Positions 8,112 through 15,447 of a DNA stretch of 18,547 bases are shown piece by piece; position 1 is the first letter of the stretch; every line of letters begins with the position of its first letter. This DNA comes from an uncultured Veillonella sp. (GTDB lineage Bacteria > Bacillota > Negativicutes > Veillonellales > Veillonellaceae): NCBI GenBank assembly GCA_900552715.1, contig USAV01000028.1, positions 1-18,547 of the forward strand. Reading direction: 5' to 3'. Position numbers and translations under genes: made by a program. Below the pieces are notes generated by a model that saw only the letters and a program-made list of their open reading frames with translations, was not told the origin of the DNA and ran no database searches.

Positions 8112-8933
8112 CTAACCTTGGTTCTTAGGATCCACTACGTCCCGTAAGGAATCAGACCAAAGGTTAAAGATAGCAACTACGATAAGAATGGACATACCAG
8201 GGAAGGCCATCAGCCATGGACTGGTTTGTAAATATTGACGACCTTCGTTGAGCATAAGGCCCCATTCTGGTGTTGGCGGTTGAGCACCAAAACCTAAGAA
8301 GGATAGACCTGCTACTTCAATCATGATAGCCCCAATATCAAGTGCACCTGTTGTAACAACAAGAGGAAGGATATTGGGAATGATATGACGTCTTAGAATA
8401 GTCGTTGTAGAGGCCCCCATCATGACAGCCGCCGTTACATACTCTTCACCGCGAACTTTCAACGTCATAGACCGTACAAGACGAGCATATTTTGCCCAAC
8501 CAACTACAGATAGCGCTATAATCGTATTCACGATGCTACCACCCAAAATACCAGCAATGGCAATGGCTAATACTACACCCGGGAAGGATAGCATAATGTC
8601 CGCAAGACGCATGAGGACCATTTCGATTTTCCCGCCGAAATAACCAGCTACAGCACCTATAATAGTACCAATGCTTACCATGATAACAACGATACTGACA
8701 CCCATAAACAAGGATAACTGTGTACCATAAATGATGCGAGACAATACATCACGACCAAGCTTATCTGTACCAAACCAATGTTGACTACTTGGCGCTTGTA
8801 ATGCTTGACTCAGATTTGAGCTAAAAGCATCACCCGGAGCAAGCCATGGTGCAAATATAGCTATGAGAACTACCACAATCATCAAGGCGCTATAGAAAGA
8901 GAACAATTTATGTTTTTGAATAAATTCTGCCAT
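8112..8933 (-). CDS. ABC transporter permease, NikC/DppC/OppC-like
   Basis: 273 residues, close to E. coli NikC (277). It has one N-terminal membrane helix, a periplasmic stretch containing WFGTDKLGRDVLSRI (a hallmark of the DppC/NikC class), then the membrane domain. The cytoplasmic coupling loop is visible as AAVMMGASTTTILRRHIIPN, the contact point for the ATPases. The ATG at 8933 overlaps the stop of the upstream permease by one base (TAATG), so the two are translationally coupled and probably form the transmembrane heterodimer. Transport direction is inward, inferred from the associated lipoprotein binding protein. Confidence 0.94.
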   Translation of the reverse strand: MAEFIQKHKLFSFYSALMIVVVLIAIFAPWLAPGDAFSSNLSQALQAPSSQHWFGTDKLGRDVLSRIIYGTQLSLFMGVSIVVIMVSIGTIIGAVAGYFGGKIEMVLMRLADIMLSFPGVVLAIAIAGILGGSIVNTIIALSVVGWAKYARLVRSMTLKVRGEEYVTAAVMMGASTTTILRRHIIPNILPLVVTTGALDIGAIMIEVAGLSFLGFGAQPPTPEWGLMLNEGRQYLQTSPWLMAFPGMSILIVVAIFNLWSDSLRDVVDPKNQG

Positions 8934-9871
8934 TATGCTCTCTCCCTTTTTAATCTAGGGTCTAACAAGATATATGACGCATCAACTAATGCATTAATAC
9001 ACATATATGCTAAGGCAACCCACAACACAAAACCTTCGATCAATGGATAGTCGCGCATGGTAATGGCATATACTGCCATATTCCCAAGGCCAGGCCAGGA
9101 GAATACCATTTCAATAACTGCAACACCGCCTAATAACCAACCGATAACAACGCCCAGTATAGTGATAAGTGGTAATACTGCATTAGGCAAAATATGACCG
9201 AATAAAATTTTCATCTCACTCACACCACGAGCACGTGCGCCGATAACATAATCCTTTTGCATTTCTTCAAGAATAACGAGACGAACTTGGCGCATGTACT
9301 TGGACCCGACTACAACAGCTAATGTAACGGCTGGTAGAATTACACCGATAGGAGTTACACGAGAAGATGCAATAGGAACAAGTCCTAATTTAAGGCCAAA
9401 GATATAAATCAGTACAAGGCCTAACCAGAATGATGGCATAGACACGCCTACAAAGGAAGCAACGCGCAACAGATAGTCGATCCATTTGTTTCGATTTAAG
9501 GCGCTTATAATCCCTGCCGGCAATGCATAGAGCAATGTAAATACTAATGCTGTACCTGCTAACATAACTGTCCCTGGCAAAGCCTCCAGCATACGATCTA
9601 CAACAGGCTTTTTAGCAGAGTAACTCATCCCTAAGTCACCTTGTGCAGCATTCACAACCCAGTTTGCATATTGTACTAAGAACGGTTTATCTAACCCAAG
9701 CTGAGCTCGAGTTTCATCGATAAGCTCCTGAGACACGATAGTGTCTGCCGTTTCTAGTAGCATCGTTACTGGATCGCCTGGTGCTAAATAAGTAAGACAA
9801 AATGTTAAAAAAGTAATGCCAAACAGTGTAACAATGAATTGACCTAGCTGTTTAGCAAAGCGTTTGCCCAT
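8933..9871 (-). CDS. ABC transporter permease, NikB/DppB/OppB-like
   Basis: 312 residues, against about 314 for E. coli NikB. An N-terminal helix (FIVTLFGITFLTFCLTYLAPGDP) is the typical start of this class; the FxLxxLxPGDP pattern is clear. A coupling loop GARARGVSEMKILFGHILPN lies before the last helices. The ATG at 9871 is served by a strong AGGAGG (9882-9877). This is the first gene of the operon and lies about 100 bases after the riboswitch terminator, so RNA-based control acts on all five genes. Its stop is fused to the next start. The match to NikB over DppB rests on length and context, so I give no symbol. Confidence 0.94.
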   Translation of the reverse strand: MGKRFAKQLGQFIVTLFGITFLTFCLTYLAPGDPVTMLLETADTIVSQELIDETRAQLGLDKPFLVQYANWVVNAAQGDLGMSYSAKKPVVDRMLEALPGTVMLAGTALVFTLLYALPAGIISALNRNKWIDYLLRVASFVGVSMPSFWLGLVLIYIFGLKLGLVPIASSRVTPIGVILPAVTLAVVVGSKYMRQVRLVILEEMQKDYVIGARARGVSEMKILFGHILPNAVLPLITILGVVIGWLLGGVAVIEMVFSWPGLGNMAVYAITMRDYPLIEGFVLWVALAYMCINALVDASYILLDPRLKRERA

Positions 9872-9972
9872 AGGCGCCTCCTCCTATACTCTCTAAATAC
9901 TACAATAATCTAAATGAACAACTAATATACTTATCCCTCCCGATATAGCAGAGGTGCATATAGGAAAACAAC

Positions 9973-9999
9973 AAAAAAGGTTAGTCCACCTGACTAACC
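9973..9999 (-). terminator. Riboswitch expression-platform terminator
   Basis: On the minus strand GGTTAGTC and GACTAACC form an 8-bp stem with a 5-base loop, followed by six T. It lies between the cobalamin riboswitch and the first permease gene. Just upstream, ACCTAA and TTAGGT can pair and would compete for the GGTTAG arm, a plausible antiterminator. Premature termination when B12 is bound is the expected mode. Confidence 0.85.
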
Positions 10000-10033
10000 T
10001 AAATTAGGTACGGTATATGCAGTACCATACATT

Positions 10034-10192
10034 TAGAGCAGGCTTTCTGACTCATGATTCATCGCAACATTTCGGCCTTCCCAGTTTCCCAGTGACCCTA
10101 TAATGAAACCTTGCTCCTCATTACAGCTATTTGCATAGTATGGGATTTCCACCCATTTTCCTCTTTTACGCTCGGTAATACCGACACTCATT
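10034..10192 (-). promoter_or_regulatory. Cobalamin riboswitch
   Basis: Read on the minus strand, the order of conserved elements matches the cobalamin aptamer: a GGTGGAAATCCC segment, then GCAAATAGCTGTAA, then TCACTGGGAAACTGGGAAGGC, then GATGA and GAGTCAGAAAGCCTGCTC near the 3' end. The TCACTG..GGGAAGGC..GAGTCAG combination is very characteristic. GAGTG at the 5' end can pair with TGCTC at the 3' end, allowing wobbles. It sits directly upstream of the terminator and permease gene. Boundaries are approximate. In known cases coenzyme B12 binding shuts off B12 biosynthesis, B12 uptake or cobalt uptake genes. Confidence 0.9.
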
Positions 10193-10217
10193 AGTTCATT
10201 CATTTTTATCGATTATA

Positions 10218-10246
10218 AATATACTATATTAATATTATGTTTACAA
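10218..10246 (-). promoter_or_regulatory. Promoter of the riboswitch-ABC operon
   Basis: On the minus strand TTGTAA (10246-10241) and TATATT (10223-10218) are separated by 17 bases. Transcription would begin near 10211, just before the riboswitch. The palindrome at 10252-10268 ends 5 bases upstream of this -35. Confidence 0.6.
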
Positions 10247-10251
10247 TACAT

Positions 10252-10268
10252 ATACCCCTTAGGGGTAT
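10252..10268. promoter_or_regulatory. Palindromic operator candidate, CsoR/RcnR type (site 2)
   Basis: ATACCCCTTAGGGGTAT has perfect 7-bp arms around a 3-base centre. It lies next to the -35 of the ABC operon promoter and closely matches site 1 at 4599-4616. Sharing a rare GC-tract palindrome in an AT-rich background argues for common control of both transcription units. Confidence 0.6.
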
Positions 10269-10544
10269 TAGTACATCGTAGATTTTCAATGTAATTTTTA
10301 TACTAATAAAAATTATCGATTACTGAACAAGTCTCTATTTATGTATAAACCCATACAAATCACTTTATATATATGATTTTTTCCGTATTAACTGTATCCA
10401 ACTGTATATATATTAATTATTATTATAATGGTAATTTTCTCATGAATTTTTTTTATACATACCGAAAAAACTCTTAATCACTTTAGCAACTATCAATTAT
10501 TTATAATCAATAAAATCATAATTAATAAGTTTGATTAATATACC
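10269..10544. other. AT-rich intergenic stretch without gene
   Basis: Very AT-rich sequence between the ABC operon promoter region and the potE terminator. I see no supported coding frame, RNA gene or repeat in it. Confidence 0.6.
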
Positions 10545-10576
10545 AAAAAGAGGCTGTTACTAAGTAACAGCCTCTT
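10545..10576. terminator. Terminator of potE
   Basis: A 14-bp perfect stem (10548-10561 with 10563-10576) containing AGGCTGTTAC is followed, on the minus strand, by five T. It lies 20 bases beyond the potE stop. Confidence 0.9.
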
Positions 10577-10596
10577 ATAAGACGAGAGTTATTTAA

Positions 10597-11928
10597 TTAA
10601 TCGATACTTTGTTGTAAGCGGTGTGCTCTGCGTGTATCCCACGCTTTACGCAAAACATAGATCACGAAACCGATGCTTACCGCTACTGCACTACCTACCA
10701 TAGCATCAAAGCCACATGCGTAGATTGCATACAAGCAGTAGATAACGCCTGCGCCGAACAGGTAGTTGGAACGTTTAATGCGGCTTTCAGCTACACCAGC
10801 CATACGCATCATTGTAGGTACTGCCAAGATGCACAATACATACGGTACTACGTTAGTTACAACAGCTAAGTTTACTAAGATTTCAAATTGTTCACGCAAG
10901 GAGTCGCTTGCAGTGAACAAAGTAAGTAATGTTTCAACAGCGAGTAAAATGAATACGCCACGAACAGGAGCGTCTTTGCTATTTACACGAGCGAATACTT
11001 TAGGGAAGTAACCGTGTTCCGCTGCGCTTTTGAATACGCGAGACAATGTGAATTGCCAGCAAAGTAAAGCGCCAAAGCAAGAAATAACCATAGCAGCCAT
11101 AACGATGTTTGCAATTGTATCATTGAACATGTATACGAATGTCAAACCGAATGGTGCGTTAGAATTTAATAAGTCAACGTTAGGAACGATACCGGCCATA
11201 ACGTTTGTGGACAAGATGTAAATCACCGCCACTGCTAATGTACCCGCAACAGTTGCAATAGGTACGTTTTTCTTTGGATTCTCAACAGCATCAGCATTAG
11301 CCGCTGCGGACTCAAACCCTAGGAAGCCCCACAAAGTGAGGGAAATGGATTGTTTTACTGCATCGTAAAACGGAAGATCATTTGGGTTCCATGCCGCCCA
11401 ATAGATAGACGGATCAAACCAATACCAGCCGATTGTACCGATTAAAAGAACCGGAACAATAGAGCCCCAAATAGTCATATTGCTGAGTCGACCTGTGAAG
11501 CGATTACCACGGAAGTTCAAAATCGCTGCAAACCACAAGAGCACAATTGTTACTTGGCTTGTTTGTGTTGCATTAAGGTCAACACCAAAGAAAGCTGCGC
11601 CATAACCTACGGCAGAAACCGCGATGGCGATATTAGCAATGATGAGAGATATGCTGTAAGCATAGCTCGCCATAAAATGTCCAGTTTTACCGAAGCGGTG
11701 TTCTGCATAACCGCCCATGCCCCCTTTATTTTGGGAGAACATACCCGCTTGAGCAAAAATATACGCTAGTAAAAGCGCACCCACAGCTGTTACGAGCCAA
11801 GATAAAACTGAAATAGTACCAACTTGAGCCAAATTAGTTGGTAACATAATGATCCCAGCTCCTAGCATATTGGCTGCTACCATTGTGGTTAGCTGGAATA
11901 CAGACATTTTTTTAGCGGTGGTTTTCAT
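10597..11928 (-). CDS. potE: Putrescine/ornithine antiporter (APC family)
   Basis: 443 residues, about 12 membrane helices, very similar throughout to E. coli PotE (439 residues): GIIMLPT near residue 25-31, GTISVLSWLVTAVG, GGMGGYAE, LWGFLGFESA, NVPIATV, STNVMAGIVPN. Residues reported as important in E. coli PotE can be aligned with an offset of one: Trp200, Glu206, Trp291, Lys300 and Tyr307 are conserved. The positions of Cys62 and Cys210 are Ala61 and Ala209, and one of the paired Cys285-286 is Phe. The protein exchanges putrescine for ornithine across the membrane, usually beside ornithine decarboxylase (speF), which is absent here. The closest neighbours are argH and argG, a related metabolic theme. 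CadB-type cadaverine/lysine exchange is less likely because the motifs follow PotE. The GAAAGGGG site before ATG 11928 lies inside a CCTTTCGAAAGG palindrome that could hide it. Confidence 0.93.
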   Translation of the reverse strand: MKTTAKKMSVFQLTTMVAANMLGAGIIMLPTNLAQVGTISVLSWLVTAVGALLLAYIFAQAGMFSQNKGGMGGYAEHRFGKTGHFMASYAYSISLIIANIAIAVSAVGYGAAFFGVDLNATQTSQVTIVLLWFAAILNFRGNRFTGRLSNMTIWGSIVPVLLIGTIGWYWFDPSIYWAAWNPNDLPFYDAVKQSISLTLWGFLGFESAAANADAVENPKKNVPIATVAGTLAVAVIYILSTNVMAGIVPNVDLLNSNAPFGLTFVYMFNDTIANIVMAAMVISCFGALLCWQFTLSRVFKSAAEHGYFPKVFARVNSKDAPVRGVFILLAVETLLTLFTASDSLREQFEILVNLAVVTNVVPYVLCILAVPTMMRMAGVAESRIKRSNYLFGAGVIYCLYAIYACGFDAMVGSAVAVSIGFVIYVLRKAWDTRRAHRLQQSID

Positions 11929-11949
11929 GTATCAATCCCCTTTCGAAAG

Positions 11950-12041
11950 GTGAATTTTTTCTCGTCCATAATTCACTTAAATATAATATACCGCTAAGTA
12001 AATTCAGTTCGTGCTGTGATGGGCTTGAATGTGAATTTACC
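11950..12041. promoter_or_regulatory. ARG-box-like operator upstream of potE
   Basis: TGAAT-gtga-ATTTA (12026-12039) matches the ArgR box TGAAT-N4-ATTCA at 9 of 10 arm positions. Three further half sites lie nearby: GTGAATT (11950-11956), AATTCAC (11970-11976) and AATTCA (12001-12006). GTAAATTCA (11998-12006) and TGAATTTAC (12032-12040) also form a perfect 9-bp inverted repeat. ArgR binding here is inferred. A potE promoter is not clear; TATATT at about 11984-11989 on the minus strand could be a -10. Confidence 0.4.
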
Positions 12042-12376
12042 GTTGTTATTCTTATTACGAATTAAATAATAACACCTATGAACCCAAAATGAAAGTACTT
12101 TATTGGCGGACAAGCAATATTACACGAATTGAATAAATTATAGTTAATTTATCATCTAAAACGAACAGAACTCATTTTAACAATGACAGAGTATATTTTT
12201 ACCCCATTTTATTCTGTTTATATATGTGATTTTTACTATCTATCATGGTTATAGTGTCGTAGTACAAGACTATTGTTTTTGCACAGTCCACTGTATACGT
12301 ACACAAATTTACACCATTTTAATAGTAATTTATCAATTAGAATAACTCTTTTCTAGAAATTATCTATCATTCCAAT
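12042..12376. other. AT-rich intergenic stretch without gene
   Basis: No supported gene. The only structure seen is a perfect 8-bp inverted repeat, ATAAATTA-tagt-TAATTTAT (12133-12152), of unknown meaning. Confidence 0.5.
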
Positions 12377-12452
12377 AAAAAAAAATCGATATACACATAA
12401 GCTTAAAGGTTAATATAAAGCGCTTTAACATAAGACTTATATGTATATCGAT
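12377..12452 (-). terminator. Long-stem terminator of argG-argH
   Basis: The arms starting ATCGATATAC (12385 on) and ending GTATATCGAT (to 12452) are complementary over about 20 bases with one wobble and one bulge. An inner TTAAAG/CTTTAA stem extends the hairpin. On the minus strand it is followed by nine T (12385-12377). It lies about 95 bases beyond the argH stop and is much longer than the other terminators in the window. Confidence 0.75.
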
Positions 12453-12546
12453 CTTAAATTTTCAATGTCACAAGTAACGATTACTCTGAATGTTACTCTC
12501 GTACAGTATGTAGCCCTAAATCAAAACATTAGACTTACTAAAGCAG

Positions 12547-13974
12547 TTATGCTTGCACAGATTCAATAATTGCTTTCCACTGAGCAATTTGTTTTTCTTC
12601 TCCGGCGATAACAGCTTTACCATTGTTCCGTTGTCTTTCCACACATTCTGGAGCAGTACCAGAATAGTTATTACGGCCAGCTATGCAAGCTTCGATGGAA
12701 ATAGCATCAAGGATATCTGCATCAAAATGATCGGATATAGCTTTAAAATCCTCAACAGATAAATCAAGCAATACGCAACCTTTTTCGATGCAATGATGAA
12801 CAGCATTACCTACGATTTCATGAGCTTCACGGAATGGAATACCTTTTTTCGCAAGGTAATCGGCCATATCTGTAGCATTAGAGAAGTCATCATCGAGGAC
12901 AGCTTTCATATGCGCCCCATTAACCTTCATACCACGGACCATAGCCGCATTAATGGACAATGCAAAGTGTACTGTATCGATAGCATCAAAAATACCCTCT
13001 TTATCCTCTTGCATATCTTTATTATATGTAAGTGGCAAGCCTTTTAATGTAGTTAATAAACCTAACAAGTGGCCATAGGTACGACCTGTTTTACCACGAA
13101 CAAGTTCACATACGTCAGGATTTTTCTTTTGTGGCATAATGCTAGAGCCTGTGCAGTGAGCATCATCGAGTTCAATGAAGTTAAACTCATTGGTAGACCA
13201 CAAAATCAATTCTTCGCTAAGACGGCTCAAGTGCATCATCACAAGAGATGCAAAGGACAAGAATTCAACTACATAGTCACGGTCGGATACGGCATCCATA
13301 CTATTTTCATAAATACGAGAGAAGCCGAGTAGCTTTTGCGTATAAGTTTGATCAATACCGTATGTAGAACCTGCTAAGGCCCCTGCACCAAGTGGCATGA
13401 TATCTGCATGTTTGAAGACCATCAACAAACGGTCAAAGTCGCGTTCTAGCATAGAGAAGTATGCCATCATATGATGACCAAATAATACAGGTTGCGCCCG
13501 TTGTAAATGCGTATAGCCAGGCATGATAACATCACTGTATTTTTCAGCTGTTTCGATGAGGGCTTTTTGCATATCTACGATGAGCTCGCCCATTTCTACT
13601 ACGGCTTTACGCACGTACATATGTAAATCAACTGCACATTGGTCATTACGGCTACGACCTGTATGTAAGCGGCCACCTGCTTCGCCGATATCATCGGTTA
13701 AGCGCTTTTCAATATTCATATGAATATCTTCAAGAGCTACGGAGAATGGGAACTCCCCTTTATCGATTTGGCCTTTTATCTTTGTTAAGCCCTCAACAAT
13801 AGCGTCCCGATCTGCGTCGGAGATAATATTTTGTTTTGCTAGCATAGTCGCATGTGCTTTACTGCCTGCAATATCTTCGGCGTACATCCGCGCATCAAAA
13901 GCGATAGAGGATGTAAAATCCTCTACCGCTTTATCAGTGCCTTTTGTGAAACGCCCGCCCCACAATTTAGCCAT
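12547..13974 (-). CDS. argH: Argininosuccinate lyase
   Basis: 475 residues, the usual size. It cleaves argininosuccinate to arginine and fumarate, the last step of arginine synthesis, as a cytoplasmic homotetramer. Visible signatures: LWGGRF at the N-terminus, LHTGRSRNDQ (103-112), GYTHLQRAQP with the catalytic His156, and the fumarase-superfamily loop GSSIMPQKKNPD (276-287), which carries the catalytic serine. The ATG at 13974 overlaps the argG stop by one base (TAATG), so the two are translationally coupled. Nothing is missing or broken. Confidence 0.98.
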   Translation of the reverse strand: MAKLWGGRFTKGTDKAVEDFTSSIAFDARMYAEDIAGSKAHATMLAKQNIISDADRDAIVEGLTKIKGQIDKGEFPFSVALEDIHMNIEKRLTDDIGEAGGRLHTGRSRNDQCAVDLHMYVRKAVVEMGELIVDMQKALIETAEKYSDVIMPGYTHLQRAQPVLFGHHMMAYFSMLERDFDRLLMVFKHADIMPLGAGALAGSTYGIDQTYTQKLLGFSRIYENSMDAVSDRDYVVEFLSFASLVMMHLSRLSEELILWSTNEFNFIELDDAHCTGSSIMPQKKNPDVCELVRGKTGRTYGHLLGLLTTLKGLPLTYNKDMQEDKEGIFDAIDTVHFALSINAAMVRGMKVNGAHMKAVLDDDFSNATDMADYLAKKGIPFREAHEIVGNAVHHCIEKGCVLLDLSVEDFKAISDHFDADILDAISIEACIAGRNNYSGTAPECVERQRNNGKAVIAGEEKQIAQWKAIIESVQA

Positions 13975-15185
13975 TATTTACCTGCCTTTTCTTTCATTAA
14001 TGCATTAATTTTAAGAGGTAAACCGAACAAGTTGATGAAACCAGCCGCATCAGCTTGGTTGTATACATCATCTTCTTCGAATGTTACGAAATCTTCGCTG
14101 TACAAGGAGTATGGAGAAGTTGCACCAGCAGAGATAATGTTGCCTTTGTACAATTTAAGTTTTACTTCACCAGTTACAGTTTTTTGAGTTTCATCAACGA
14201 ATGCTTGCAAAGCGTTCATCAATGGTGCGAACCACATGCCATCGTATACAAGTTCAGCGTATTTGTTAGCAATAAGTTCTTTGTAGTGGTATGTAGCTCT
14301 GTCGAGGCAAAGGTATTCAAGTTCTCTATGAGCATACATGATGATGGATCCACCTGGGTTTTCATAAACGCCACGGGATTTCATGCCTACTAATCTATTT
14401 TCAACGATATCTACAACGCCTACGCCATAGTGTGCACCGATTTCGTTGAGTTTTTCTAATAATTGTAATGGAGTACCTTCTTGGCCATCTACTGCTACAG
14501 GTACGCCATCTTTGAAGGATACAGTTACATAACCAGCTTCATCTGGAGCTTGTTCAGGAGTATGTGTTACCAAGTACACATCATCTTTAGGAGCATTTGC
14601 TGGATTTTCAAGATCGCCGCCTTCATGGGACAAATGCCATACGTTTTGGTCCATGGAATATGGATGGGATTTCGTAGCTACAACTGGGATATCGTGTTTA
14701 GCAGCGTATTCCATGCAGTCTGTTCTGGATTTTAAATCCCATTCTCTCCAAGGAGCAATGATTTTCATGTTAGGAGCCAACGCTTTGATAGCGAGTTCGA
14801 AACGAACTTGGTCATTACCTTTACCAGTCGCACCGTGAGCGATTGCATCAGCGCCTTCTTTTTTAGCAATATCTACGAGGATTTTACCGATCAAAGGTCT
14901 AGCGAAGGATGTACCTAATAAATATTTACCTTCATAAACCGCACCAGCTTTTACTGTTGGCCACACATAATCTTTTACGAACTCTTCTTTAGCGTCCACA
15001 ATATACGCTTTAGAAGCACCAGATTTGATCGCTTTTTTCTCAACTGCATCATAATCCTCAGGTTGACCCAAGTCTACGCATACGGCGATAACTTCAGCGC
15101 CATAATTTTCTTTTAACCAAGGAATGATAACGGATGTGTCTAAACCACCAGAATATGCGAGTACTACTTTATTTGCTTTACCCAT
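13974..15185 (-). CDS. argG: Argininosuccinate synthase
   Basis: 403 residues, full length. It joins citrulline and aspartate using ATP to make argininosuccinate in the cytoplasm, feeding directly into the coupled argH product. The N-terminal ATP-pyrophosphatase loop SGGLDTS is at residues 12-18; GATGKGNDQVRFE and SMDQNVWHLSHEGG are further family signatures. The ATG at 15185 has GAGGTG upstream. Transcription starts near 15300 from a promoter covered by two ARG-box-like sites, leaving a leader of about 115 bases with a small ACCGT/ACGGT stem (15260-15282). Confidence 0.98.
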   Translation of the reverse strand: MGKANKVVLAYSGGLDTSVIIPWLKENYGAEVIAVCVDLGQPEDYDAVEKKAIKSGASKAYIVDAKEEFVKDYVWPTVKAGAVYEGKYLLGTSFARPLIGKILVDIAKKEGADAIAHGATGKGNDQVRFELAIKALAPNMKIIAPWREWDLKSRTDCMEYAAKHDIPVVATKSHPYSMDQNVWHLSHEGGDLENPANAPKDDVYLVTHTPEQAPDEAGYVTVSFKDGVPVAVDGQEGTPLQLLEKLNEIGAHYGVGVVDIVENRLVGMKSRGVYENPGGSIIMYAHRELEYLCLDRATYHYKELIANKYAELVYDGMWFAPLMNALQAFVDETQKTVTGEVKLKLYKGNIISAGATSPYSLYSEDFVTFEEDDVYNQADAAGFINLFGLPLKINALMKEKAGK

Positions 15186-15306
15186 GATAACACCTCATAA
15201 AAAACTTACTATGTATTTTAACTCATATAATCAATATTATATCAGATAATTGTGAAAGCACCGTGGCATCTAGCTCAACGGTTACTCCCTCTTTCTGACA
15301 AAAAAT

Positions 15307-15335
15307 AGTATACACCTGTATAATTATAAATGCAA
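15307..15335 (-). promoter_or_regulatory. argG-argH promoter
   Basis: On the minus strand TTGCAT (15335-15330) and TATACT (15312-15307) are separated by 17 bases, a near-consensus housekeeping promoter. Confidence 0.75.
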
Positions 15336-15353
15336 GCATTATTTTTATTCAAT
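15315..15353 (-). promoter_or_regulatory. Tandem ARG boxes over the argG promoter
   Basis: Two 18-base sites each match 7 of the 10 arm positions of TGAAT-N4-ATTCA: TGAAT-AAAA-ATAAT (box 15353-15336) and TTTAT-AATT-ATACA (box 15332-15315). They are separated by exactly 3 bases, the classic ArgR pair spacing in E. coli. One box fills the -35/-10 spacer and the other abuts the -35, so a bound ArgR hexamer would block RNA polymerase. No argR gene is in the window. Confidence 0.6.
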
Positions 15354-15387
15354 TTAATAATATATTTCGGAACGTAACTATTTATCT

Positions 15388-15429
15388 AAAAAAATCTCTG
15401 TTAGCCAATATTAATCAACTAACAGAGAT
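15388..15429 (-). terminator. Terminator of the glycosyltransferase gene
   Basis: ATCTCTGTTAG (15394-15404) pairs perfectly with CTAACAGAGAT (15419-15429) over a 14-base loop and is followed on the minus strand by seven T. It lies about 20 bases beyond the stop at 15448. Confidence 0.88.
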
Positions 15430-15447
15430 GTTACTATAGTTATTTAA

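Noticed and set aside
13852..14393. Open frames of about 110 codons antisense to argG/argH
   Set aside because: They oppose strongly conserved genes, have no clear ribosome binding site and resemble no known protein; they are shadows of the coding strand.
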